The notes beneath the pieces are model-generated. The model was not told the DNA's origin. It ran no database searches and was given only the letters and a program-made list of their open reading frames with translations. A DNA stretch of 64,000 nucleotides, taken from assembly GCA_937139495.1 (NCBI GenBank), contig CAKZQC010000008.1:1-64000 (forward strand), given 5' to 3'. A program made the translations under genes and the position numbers. Shown piece after piece: positions 51,570 to 59,459 of this stretch. The DNA is from an uncultured Saprospiraceae bacterium. GTDB lineage: Bacteria; Bacteroidota; Bacteroidia; Chitinophagales; Saprospiraceae. Numbering within the stretch: position 1 is the first letter of the stretch; every line of letters starts with the position of its first letter.

Positions 51570-54530
51570 ATGAATGACCAATTCAACCTTAATCAGCACA
51601 ATATACTTCCACTTGATAGAGACGAACTAAAAGCGGAATGGATGGCAATGATGCAGCAACTCTCTGGCGACATCTGGACCGATTACAACTCGCATGATCC
51701 CGGTATTACGATTATGGAGCAGTTGTGCGATGTACTTGCCAAGACGCACCAAACGACTTCTACACCTGTACAAAATTTGCTCAATTCGCAAAGTAGAAGA
51801 AAAAGAGAGGAGATAAACAATGCGTTTTATGATGCCGCAGAGATATTGCCAACCAATCCTGTTACACTGAGCGATTATCGCATCTTGATTATTGATAGAG
51901 TACAATTTGTCAACAATGCTTGGATAGAACCTGTACGGGACAATATGCAAGGCATACAAGGGCTCTACCGAATAATGCTACAGCTGGACGATCGTGCTAG
52001 GACACCCGAAGGAATCCAAAAAGTAAAGCAAAGTGTTTTTTCGCTTTTCAATCAGCATCGCAATCTATGCGAAGACATTGAATCCATTCAGATACTAGAT
52101 GTCGATAAGATAGAGGTTTATGCCGATATTGATATTAGTACCGATGTCAAGGCAGAGGAAATATTGGCAGAGATTCTGTTTGTGTTAGAAGAGCACCTCA
52201 ACCCTTCTATCAAGTACCACACCCTCGAAGATCTAATAACAGAAGGCTATACGGTCGATGCTATTTTTGATGGTCCTGCTCCCGTGCATGGTTTCGTCAA
52301 GAAAACTGACCTTCGCCCCATGCCCAAAGAAATATATGTATCCAAACTCATAGAGTTGATACAGAGTATTCCTGGTATTCGTCGCATTACGTATTTCCGT
52401 GTGGATCAAAACGGCATTCCTGCCGAAAGTGATGTCATTCCGTTGCGTATCAACACTTATCCTGTATTGGATATGGACGTGATTGATAGCAAATATGCTG
52501 ATGAAGGTTTTTCTTACCCTGTTCAGTTTTATAGAGGAGCGTTGAATTATGAGCTAGATTTGAATACTGCCAACCATGCGCTGCACTCCTTATATGCTCG
52601 CTACAAGAAAGGCTATCAACTCAAGATGCTTTATCACGAAAAAGATTATCCTTCTACCATTTCACTCAAAGACATTGGTAGTTACAATACGTTTCAGAAT
52701 TCCTTGCCCGTCACCTATGGTGTCAATGAACTAGGACTACCGAACTACACGAGAGCGACTCGCCAGCGTGTCGCTATGGTGAAGCAATTGCGTGGTTATT
52801 TGCTGTTTTTTGAGCAAATGATTTGCAATTACTTGGAGCAACTCGTCAATGTGCGCAAGTTATTTTCTATTGATAAAGATATAGACAAGACCTACTATAC
52901 CAATATACCTGATGATTTGCCAGGATTGGTTGAATTGATGGGAGCTAGCACAGTAGAACAGTTTAAGCAAAAATTAGAAGATTTATCGAAAGATTTTGAT
53001 CCTTTTATTGATCGTAGAAACCGCTTTTTAGATCACTTATTAGCTCGTTTTGGTGAGCAATTTAGTACAGATTTCTTGCTTAAAGTATCTCACTATGTGG
53101 GTATAGGCGACGATGACGACGATACAGACCCAGAGATTGAGCTTATCAATGCTAAGATTGTCTATTTGCAAAACTACGTCAATATCAGTAAAAACCGAGG
53201 TAAAGGTTTTGATTATTTAGGCAGAGGATTGGATCAGTGGAATGTATCAGGACTCGAAAAAAGAGCTTGCTTACTGCTAGACATTAAGAACACAGGCAAT
53301 GAATTTTTGGTAGAAATACTAGATGGCACCCATCAAGATGAACCAACACTCGAAGCGTTTGATTATTATGTACACCTTGTCGGCAAAAATGATCCAGGAG
53401 AATTTATTAATCTAGAAAACCTACATCAGATACAATCCAACTTTGATAATATTGCCAATGAAGAACTAGAAGACGAAATCAAGGAAGAACTCGATATTCT
53501 GAAAGATGAATTGGAGGACGATGCTACGGACAAAAAGACCGATGACACCACAGACGAAATAGAAGAAAACGAAGAAGATCACACACAAGATAAAGACGAA
53601 AACAATTACAAAAAGAAATTTGTCTTTAGAGCTAAAAATAAAGACTTGCTTATCAAAAACTTGCTTTCGGCAGGTATCAAGAAGCATAATTATATCGTAT
53701 TGCCTGCTAACGGCAAAAAATCCTTTAATATTTACTACAAAGGATTCCGAAAAATGGGCGTATTCAAAGTCCGTGAAGTCAGTACTCGCCTAGCAGCAAC
53801 CGTAGCGATTAAAGAGTTTATTCATTACTTACACAAAATCAATCATTACTCGGAAGGTATGCACGTGATAGAGCATATCCTGCTCCGCCCACAAGCCAAA
53901 GATCAACATGGTTTTGTATTGTCGGACGACCAAGATTATACTATTTTGGAGAGTTATGAATTTGGTGATATCAATGCTCAACGTAGCTTGGCTGATGATC
54001 TGCCAAGTGCGGGCTCGCAACGAGCGAATTATAGTATCAAACAGGACGAGGACAATAAATATTCGGTTATCCTATCCAATAATAAGGAGCAGCCAATCGC
54101 ACGCTTTCCGCTCAGTTTTGAGGACGAAGAAGATGCTCGTCGTCAGTTGATTGATATTGTAGATTATGTGCGCAGCTTCAAGGATAGCCCTATTTCTATT
54201 TATGACAATATCAAGTTTACGACCAAGGCTCGTAAGGAAATGGAAGACCATAGCGATGATTTTTATTCGCTCAACCTGACGATTGTGTTACCAACTTGGC
54301 CTAGCCGTTTCCAAAATCCTGATTATCAAGATTTGTTACGAAAAATAACCATGCTCAACGCACCTGTTTATGTTCACATTGACTTTTTGTGGTTGAATAT
54401 TGACGAAATGCGTAGCTTTGAGACCGTCTATTTTGATTGGCTCGAAGAGCGTGTAGCTCTCGACCCTAAGCAGCCTGCACTCGATGATAAGGCACAAGCG
54501 GTAATGAATTATTTGATAACGAAAGAGTAA
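51570..54530 (+). CDS. Large baseplate J-like protein (Afp11/Pvc11 type)
   Basis: From ATG 51570 (MNDQFNLNQHNILPLDRDEL) the product has 986 residues. The region WTDYNSHDPGITIMEQLCDVLAKT near 30-53 is the characteristic start of the Afp11-like wedge protein of contractile injection systems. Further conserved blocks are SIPGIRRITYFRV, YPVQFYRGALNYELDLN, and RATRQRVAMVKQLRGYLLFFEQM. An acidic, low-complexity insert of about 50 residues lies at about 630-680 (EEIKEELDILKDELEDDATD and DEIEENEEDHTQDKDEN). The frame extends 31 codons upstream without conservation. It stands alone in its own unit, without other baseplate genes. Confidence 0.8.
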   Translation: MNDQFNLNQHNILPLDRDELKAEWMAMMQQLSGDIWTDYNSHDPGITIMEQLCDVLAKTHQTTSTPVQNLLNSQSRRKREEINNAFYDAAEILPTNPVTLSDYRILIIDRVQFVNNAWIEPVRDNMQGIQGLYRIMLQLDDRARTPEGIQKVKQSVFSLFNQHRNLCEDIESIQILDVDKIEVYADIDISTDVKAEEILAEILFVLEEHLNPSIKYHTLEDLITEGYTVDAIFDGPAPVHGFVKKTDLRPMPKEIYVSKLIELIQSIPGIRRITYFRVDQNGIPAESDVIPLRINTYPVLDMDVIDSKYADEGFSYPVQFYRGALNYELDLNTANHALHSLYARYKKGYQLKMLYHEKDYPSTISLKDIGSYNTFQNSLPVTYGVNELGLPNYTRATRQRVAMVKQLRGYLLFFEQMICNYLEQLVNVRKLFSIDKDIDKTYYTNIPDDLPGLVELMGASTVEQFKQKLEDLSKDFDPFIDRRNRFLDHLLARFGEQFSTDFLLKVSHYVGIGDDDDDTDPEIELINAKIVYLQNYVNISKNRGKGFDYLGRGLDQWNVSGLEKRACLLLDIKNTGNEFLVEILDGTHQDEPTLEAFDYYVHLVGKNDPGEFINLENLHQIQSNFDNIANEELEDEIKEELDILKDELEDDATDKKTDDTTDEIEENEEDHTQDKDENNYKKKFVFRAKNKDLLIKNLLSAGIKKHNYIVLPANGKKSFNIYYKGFRKMGVFKVREVSTRLAATVAIKEFIHYLHKINHYSEGMHVIEHILLRPQAKDQHGFVLSDDQDYTILESYEFGDINAQRSLADDLPSAGSQRANYSIKQDEDNKYSVILSNNKEQPIARFPLSFEDEEDARRQLIDIVDYVRSFKDSPISIYDNIKFTTKARKEMEDHSDDFYSLNLTIVLPTWPSRFQNPDYQDLLRKITMLNAPVYVHIDFLWLNIDEMRSFETVYFDWLEERVALDPKQPALDDKAQAVMNYLITKE

Positions 54531-54800
54531 GTATTGGGATTTTTTGGATTAATGGATTTTTGGATTTTTTCCAATTGTACGCGGAAGTGTATTGGGATTT
54601 TTTGGATTAATGGATTTTTGGATTGTCTGCTGGAATGTAAAATCTCAGTATTGGGATTTTTGGGAGTAACTACCAGCCATCAATATAAGCACATCCATTA
54701 CCTTAAAAAATCCTTTTTAATCTATAAATCCAAGTTCCCACATTTTTTTGGATTGTCTGCTGAAATGTAAATTGTCTGTATTGGGATTTTTTTCCAATTG
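54531..54800 (+). repeat. Degenerate tandem repeats after the baseplate gene
   Basis: A 36-nt unit beginning GTATTGGGATTTTTTGGA occurs identically at 54531-54566 and 54589-54624. Partial copies of its first part lie at 54648 and 54778. A second unit, GGATTGTCTGCTG.AATGTAAA, occurs at 54620 and 54750. There is no gene in 54531-54918. Confidence 0.8.
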
Positions 54801-54918
54801 TGTGTGTGGTAATTGGCTTTTGAAAAATAGTGCTGCTATTGCAAAACTAAATACTATTGTTATCGTTTAAAACGTAGTATTGTTAGGAATAAAGAAACAT
54901 CAAAATAATATAATTATA

Positions 54919-55443
54919 ATGAAATTAAGTACAAGAATGGAAGCGGCTCTCAATGAGCAAATCGCCTTGGAAGGAAACGCTTCTTCAATATATTTGGCAA
55001 TGGCAGCTTGGTGCGAAACACAAGCATTAGCTGGTTGTGCCGCTTTTTTTTACGCTCAATCAGATGAAGAGCGTGGGCATATGCTCAAAATATTGCATTA
55101 CATCGTAGAAGTGGATGGAGTGGTCAAAGTACCTGCACTCAAAGAGCCAAAAGCAAGCTACGATTCGATACAGCACGTATTCGAGCAAGTATATGAAGAA
55201 GAGAAAAAAGTAACCGCTGCTATCTACAATTTATTGTCAATTAGTGAAGCTGAAAACGACCACGCTACTGCCCTATTTTTGCAATGGTATGTAGCTGAGC
55301 AACGTGAAGAAGAAGCTCAAATTCGTACTATCTTGGATAAAGTAAAATTGATTGGCACCGGAGGTCAGAGCTTATTTTTCATCGACCAAGAGTTGGACAA
55401 AATCAATGCTACTAAAGCTGCCACCGCAACAACCGCAGAATAA
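54919..55443 (+). CDS. ftnA: Ferritin (iron-storage protein)
   Basis: The non-haem ferritin stores iron as a 24-mer. From ATG 54919 (MKLSTRMEAALNEQIALEG) the product has 174 residues, the usual length. The ferroxidase site residues are visible: E18 in EQIALEG, the E-x-x-H pair in SDEERGHMLKI, and later Glu/Gln in EEKKVTAAIYNL and WYVAEQREEEAQI. A stretch upstream could encode 13 more residues from a TTG, but it is not conserved. It lies 32 nt before the DUF3127 gene. Confidence 0.93.
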   Translation: MKLSTRMEAALNEQIALEGNASSIYLAMAAWCETQALAGCAAFFYAQSDEERGHMLKILHYIVEVDGVVKVPALKEPKASYDSIQHVFEQVYEEEKKVTAAIYNLLSISEAENDHATALFLQWYVAEQREEEAQIRTILDKVKLIGTGGQSLFFIDQELDKINATKAATATTAE

Positions 55444-55475
55444 ACTATTTTATTACCTATAATCATAAGCATACC

Positions 55476-55850
55476 ATGTCTGAATTAACCTTAGAAGGCA
55501 AATTGGTTGCTGTTTTTGAAAAACAGCAAGTAACCGATTCTTTTGCCAAAAGAGAATTTGTAGTCGAAACTGACGACCAATATCCTCAAACGATCAAGTT
55601 TGAGTTAACTCAAAATAAATGTGACGCCATCGACGACTACAAAGTAGGCGACGATATTAATGTTCACTTCAATGTGCGCGGTAGAAAGTGGCACAACGCA
55701 AAGAAAAACGAAGATGTTTATTTCGTAACGCTTAATGCGTGGCGTTTGGAGGCAAAATCAAGCAACCAAACGGGGTCGGATAATCCGCCACCGAGCGAAA
55801 ATGACATTCCACCAGTAGATGATGGTATGGCTGATGATTTGCCGTTCTAG
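55476..55850 (+). CDS. DUF3127 protein with an SSB-like acidic tail
   Basis: The 124-residue product is an OB-fold-like DUF3127 protein, a family typical of Bacteroidota. The conserved core is LEGKLVAVFEKQQVTDSFAKREFVVET and GDDINVHFNVRGRKWHNAKKNEDVYFVTLNAWRLE (in parts). After about residue 95 comes a disordered Ser/Asn/Pro-rich linker, then the acidic tip DDGMADDLPF. That tip resembles the DDDIPF C-terminus through which single-stranded DNA-binding protein recruits partners. A nucleic-acid role is inferred. It may share a transcript with ftnA. Confidence 0.85.
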   Translation: MSELTLEGKLVAVFEKQQVTDSFAKREFVVETDDQYPQTIKFELTQNKCDAIDDYKVGDDINVHFNVRGRKWHNAKKNEDVYFVTLNAWRLEAKSSNQTGSDNPPPSENDIPPVDDGMADDLPF

Positions 55851-55864
55851 TGATATACAAGTAC

Positions 55865-55907
55865 AAAAAAATAGAGTCGTAGCTAATGCTGCGACTCTAT
55901 TTTTTTG
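55865..55907 (+). terminator. Terminator after the DUF3127 gene
   Basis: AAAAAATAGAGTCG pairs with CGACTCTATTTTTT around a loop of about 13 nt. Confidence 0.85.
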
Positions 55908-55937
55908 AGTTAGTGGGCGTTTCCTCTCATGGGTGCT

Positions 55938-55957
55938 GGGCGAATGGCAATTCGCCC
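55938..55957. repeat. GGGCGAAT...ATTCGCCC palindrome, solo copy
   Basis: It is preceded by ATGGGTGCT, the reverse complement of the AGCACCCAT that follows the copies at 48307 and 48424. So this is the same extended unit in the opposite orientation. Confidence 0.85.
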
Positions 55958-55967
55958 TTACATCTAC

Positions 55968-56444
55968 TTAAGGGTGTGTTATGGTTGGTTTTCCGTTGAT
56001 AGCCGTAGGCAAAAATAGCGAGGCATCGCCACCACCTTTGAGTATTTCACGGACTACCGTAGAGCTGTAGCAAGCGTAGGCTGGATTTGCCATCAAAAAG
56101 AAGGTTTCCAATTCATCGCCGATAGTAGCGTTGAGATTCGCAATCGTATTTTCGTAATCGAAATCGGTACTATTTCGCAACCCTCTAATAATAAAATTAG
56201 CTCCTTTTTGTTTGCAATAATAAGCCGTCAGGACATTGAACGTATCTACTTCTACTTTTGGTGCATCGGCAAAAGTATCTCGCAGCATTTGCAAGCGTTC
56301 AGATTCCTCAAAGTAGTACTTTTTGCTAGAGTTAATACCCATGGCTACGATCACTTTGTCAAAAAGTGGCAAAGCTCTACGCACCAAATCTTCATGCCCT
56401 TTGGTGATAGGGTCGAACGACCCAGGAAAAACAGCTATTTTCAT
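55968..56444 (-). CDS. coaD: Phosphopantetheine adenylyltransferase
   Basis: CoaD adenylates 4'-phosphopantetheine, the penultimate step of coenzyme A synthesis. The 158-residue product has the nucleotidyltransferase signature FPGSFDPITKGHEDLV (T/HxGH motif) near 6-21, GANFIIRGLRNSTDFDYE near 87-104, and CYSSTVVREI (the ISSTxxRE motif) near 126-135. It is the last gene of a tight operon with ybjQ and a small membrane protein gene. Confidence 0.96.
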   Translation of the reverse strand: MKIAVFPGSFDPITKGHEDLVRRALPLFDKVIVAMGINSSKKYYFEESERLQMLRDTFADAPKVEVDTFNVLTAYYCKQKGANFIIRGLRNSTDFDYENTIANLNATIGDELETFFLMANPAYACYSSTVVREILKGGGDASLFLPTAINGKPTITHP

Positions 56445-56458
56445 TTTTTTTAATTTAT

Positions 56459-56593
56459 CTAATTGTCTCTTTCTTCAAAATCGTCTGTCCTGTATTCTTT
56501 TAGCCTTTTGGCTATGGCAATAATAACGAATATTAAGCACAATAGTATAAACAATCCCCAGCCAATAGCATAAATAATTGCAATTTTGTCCAT
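56459..56593 (-). CDS. Small single-TM protein (44 residues)
   Basis: On the minus strand a 44-codon frame runs from ATG at 56593 to TAG at 56459: MDKIAIIYAIGWGLFIL, then LCLIFVIIAIAKRLKEY and RTDDFEERDN. It is one hydrophobic helix followed by a basic and then an acidic tail, so a type of inner-membrane microprotein. The ATG is 2 nt after the ybjQ stop codon and the TAG is 14 nt before coaD, which makes it the middle gene of an operon. The function is unknown. Confidence 0.7.
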   Translation of the reverse strand: MDKIAIIYAIGWGLFILLCLIFVIIAIAKRLKEYRTDDFEERDN

Positions 56594-56595
56594 TC

Positions 56596-56910
56596 TTATT
56601 TTATTTTGACGGCAGTGCCGTACGCCAATATTTCGGAAGCTCCTTGCGTGATAGTTGATGTCGTCAATCGAACACCAATTACAGCATTCGCACCCATTTT
56701 TTCAGCATCTTTTTTGAGGCGGCTCAATGCCTGCTCTCTCGCATCAGCTTGCAGCTTCGTATAGCCACCAAGCTCGCCGCCAAAGACACTTTTGATACCT
56801 GCAAATAAATCGCCAAAAGCATTTTTGGAACGTACGGTGCTACCTCTAGCGATTCCCATCAAGGCTACTACTTCTGCGTTAGGTATTGTTTCTGTTGTGG
56901 TCAAGATCAT
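56596..56910 (-). CDS. YbjQ-family (UPF0145) heavy-metal-binding-like protein
   Basis: The 104-residue product has the family pattern: MILTTTETIPNAEVVALMGIARG, SVFGGELGGYTKLQADAREQAL and MGANAVIGVRLTTSTITQGASEILAYGTAV. YbjQ proteins form pentamers of unknown function; they are labelled heavy-metal-binding by fold. It heads the ybjQ-small TM-coaD unit. Confidence 0.92.
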   Translation of the reverse strand: MILTTTETIPNAEVVALMGIARGSTVRSKNAFGDLFAGIKSVFGGELGGYTKLQADAREQALSRLKKDAEKMGANAVIGVRLTTSTITQGASEILAYGTAVKIK

Positions 56911-56983
56911 TTTTTTGTTTTTTATTGGTGGTAATTAGATATTATTATTAAAATTTTCAAATCTCTTAACCACATTTTTTTAC

Positions 56984-58735
56984 TTAGAGTTTCATAATCT
57001 TAGTGCTAAGATACTTTTTTTCATTTTCAATAGTCAAAATATAAATTCCTTTTGGCAACTCTCCCAACTCCAAATGGTGATTCATTGATAAGTAAGTGCT
57101 TTCTATAAAAACAATTTGCCCCAATGTATTGCTGATGGTAATCTGGCTTTTGCCCAATGGATATTCTGTACGCAGCCACAACTGCGTAGTCAATGGATTT
57201 GGATAAACTTGCAAGCTATTGGTTGGCAATTGAGCGACAGCGACAACGACAAACAAATCGGGGCGAATATACTCCAAGGCTCTACGCAAATTGATGCGAC
57301 CATAACCAACCATATTATTGGGTATTTGGGTGGGCAATGTCCCTGCGCAAGTATCAGTTGCAATAATCGTGTCAGCAGTCATTTCCAATATGGTTTCCAA
57401 ACTATCGACATTGCCTGCCAAGCTTGGTTGAGCAGCTATCAAAAGTGCCACGGCTCCTGCCACATGAGGACCAGCCATACTGGTACCCGATTTGTTGCTG
57501 TAGCCACCTCCCGGTATGCAAGATCGAATATCCGCCCCCGGTGCGATTACGTTCGGTTTCAGTCGATTGCTACTATCCACCAAAACAGTTCCTCTACTCG
57601 AAGAATTGACCAATTCATCATTGATATTGGTCGCTCCTACCGTAAAACTTTCGGGATAAATTGCCGCAGGACTATTGATAGTATGACAACTTGGTCCACC
57701 ATTGCCTGCCGATACTTCTATGAATACGCCTGCATTACGCAAGTTGATTACTGCTTGCTGCATCACTTGAAAATTAGAGGGGTTGCAACCTTCGACAGGC
57801 GGACACGCCCAAGAATTAGCAATTACGTGGGGGGCTTGTGTTGGGTCAGGATTGAGGTTATTGGTGTCGGTTGGTGCCAAAAACCACTCGAAACATTCGA
57901 TATAAGTCGCAGGCGAACCAAATCCCCTATCCATATTTCTACAGCCTATCCAGGTTGCTTCTGGTGCAACGCCAATCTGATTGCCGTTGCCATCATCGCC
58001 CACCATCGTACCCATTGTGTGCGTGCCATGGCTGCCATCATCGCAAGGTTCGGTTGTATTGTAGCCACAAGGGTTAAGGTTGGCGGTATCTCTAATCGTA
58101 TGAATGGCATCATGCCAATGATAGTTGTGGTTGGTAGTATCGCCTCGGTATTGTCGCTTGATAGCAGGGTGAAACCATTCGTAGCCCGTATCTTGCCCGC
58201 CTATCACTACGCCTGCCCCTCTTATGTTTTGTTGCCAAACTTGGTCAGCATTTATCTTCTGAATGCCCCATTCTATGGCGGAAGGGCTCGCCCCACTTTT
58301 GGCTTGCCATTGGTCTTGAGGCAGGTTATTAAATATTTCTGGATTGGGAATTATTTTAGCCACTTCGGGTAGTCTTGCTAACTGTTCGATTAGTGTTACA
58401 TCACCTTTGACCCAGATGCCATTGACAATATAATAGCTTCGGTGCCAAGCATTTTTTTGCTGTAGCAATTGTAGGATATTAGCTTGTGTAGCGGTTGCTT
58501 TTTGCTGTAGCAATTGATAAACCAATTGTCCTTTTTCATTTTTGGTCGTCAATTTTTTGGCGGCAGTCGTATTGGCTTGATCAGCCAAATAAACAAAAAA
58601 TTCTAGCGTGCTTTGTTGTTGAGCTGCCACCCAGACTTCTGTATCTATTTTGCCTTGCCAAGTATTATTGGACTGTGCCTTCACTCCAGCCAAAATCGCC
58701 CATAATAGTATCGTCGTATATAGTCCTTTCATCAT
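56984..58735 (-). CDS. Secreted subtilisin-like serine protease with T9SS sorting domain
   Basis: The 583-residue S8 peptidase is exported (signal peptide ending near VKAQSN). An inhibitor-I9-like propeptide (about 25-145) is followed by the catalytic domain. The triad is D182 (GGQDTGYEW), H236 (DGSHGTHTMG) and S419 (GTSMAGPHVAG), with the oxyanion Asn near 307. The C-terminal about 75 residues are a T9SS domain (VYPNPLTTQLWLRTE, GIYILTIENEKKYLS). It probably degrades extracellular protein. It has no adjacent operon partner. Confidence 0.95.
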   Translation of the reverse strand: MMKGLYTTILLWAILAGVKAQSNNTWQGKIDTEVWVAAQQQSTLEFFVYLADQANTTAAKKLTTKNEKGQLVYQLLQQKATATQANILQLLQQKNAWHRSYYIVNGIWVKGDVTLIEQLARLPEVAKIIPNPEIFNNLPQDQWQAKSGASPSAIEWGIQKINADQVWQQNIRGAGVVIGGQDTGYEWFHPAIKRQYRGDTTNHNYHWHDAIHTIRDTANLNPCGYNTTEPCDDGSHGTHTMGTMVGDDGNGNQIGVAPEATWIGCRNMDRGFGSPATYIECFEWFLAPTDTNNLNPDPTQAPHVIANSWACPPVEGCNPSNFQVMQQAVINLRNAGVFIEVSAGNGGPSCHTINSPAAIYPESFTVGATNINDELVNSSSRGTVLVDSSNRLKPNVIAPGADIRSCIPGGGYSNKSGTSMAGPHVAGAVALLIAAQPSLAGNVDSLETILEMTADTIIATDTCAGTLPTQIPNNMVGYGRINLRRALEYIRPDLFVVVAVAQLPTNSLQVYPNPLTTQLWLRTEYPLGKSQITISNTLGQIVFIESTYLSMNHHLELGELPKGIYILTIENEKKYLSTKIMKL

Positions 58736-58849
58736 TTGTTGTTTTGTTCTACTAAAAATACAAATAATGCAGAAGGAATGTTGTTATAGTCGTTTTAAAA
58801 CACAAAAGCAATACCCTTCTGATGTAAGATATTGCTTTTATTCAACTCG

Positions 58850-59176
58850 TTATTTGTTATTCAATATATGCGTATTCCACCATATCGTATCGGTACTTTT
58901 GGTGGTGTAATTTTTCAATAATTCCATGCTTGCATTCTTTCCTTTTCGCACTAGTATCTTATCAACTTCTACTTTGTAATCTATGTCGTAATAGTCAAAT
59001 ACTTTTAATATTCTACTTCTACTATCTTCTGAATAGTTCTTTTTAGAATAATATTTGCCATTTTCATTTTTGTACACGGGATAGAACACTTGATAAGCAT
59101 TAGACCTATTGCTATACAAGTAAACACTTACTACGACTGACAGTACCGTTATCAATGAGAGGAGTATCGTTTTCAT
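58850..59176 (-). CDS. Small membrane-anchored or secreted protein of unknown function
   Basis: The 108-residue product begins with a hydrophobic segment (LLSLITVLSVVVSVYLYS) that could be a signal anchor. The rest is Lys/Tyr-rich (YKNENGKYYSKKNYSED, DYYDIDYKVEVDKILVRKG). No family is recognised. It is a single gene with a lower GC content than its neighbours. Confidence 0.6.
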   Translation of the reverse strand: MKTILLSLITVLSVVVSVYLYSNRSNAYQVFYPVYKNENGKYYSKKNYSEDSRSRILKVFDYYDIDYKVEVDKILVRKGKNASMELLKNYTTKSTDTIWWNTHILNNK

Positions 59177-59459
59177 ATAGAAGTTGATTTAAGTAGGTGG
59201 ACAAATAATAATAATAGGACGTGGTAACCAGATGGCTCAGCCAAGTAAAAATACTCATTTTATTAAAAAAGTGTGTCTAAGCACTCTAAAAGAAGTAATC
59301 CTATCTATTGATAAATTTTATTTTGAAACGCTAGATTGGTTACTCTGAAGATTTATTCTATCTTTCTGCCCAATTATCAAGAGGTTAACACAATACTTCT
59401 ACTACTTTTTAGGTATTAATATTGCAATAGCTCTATAAAATACCAACCAAAACATAAAA

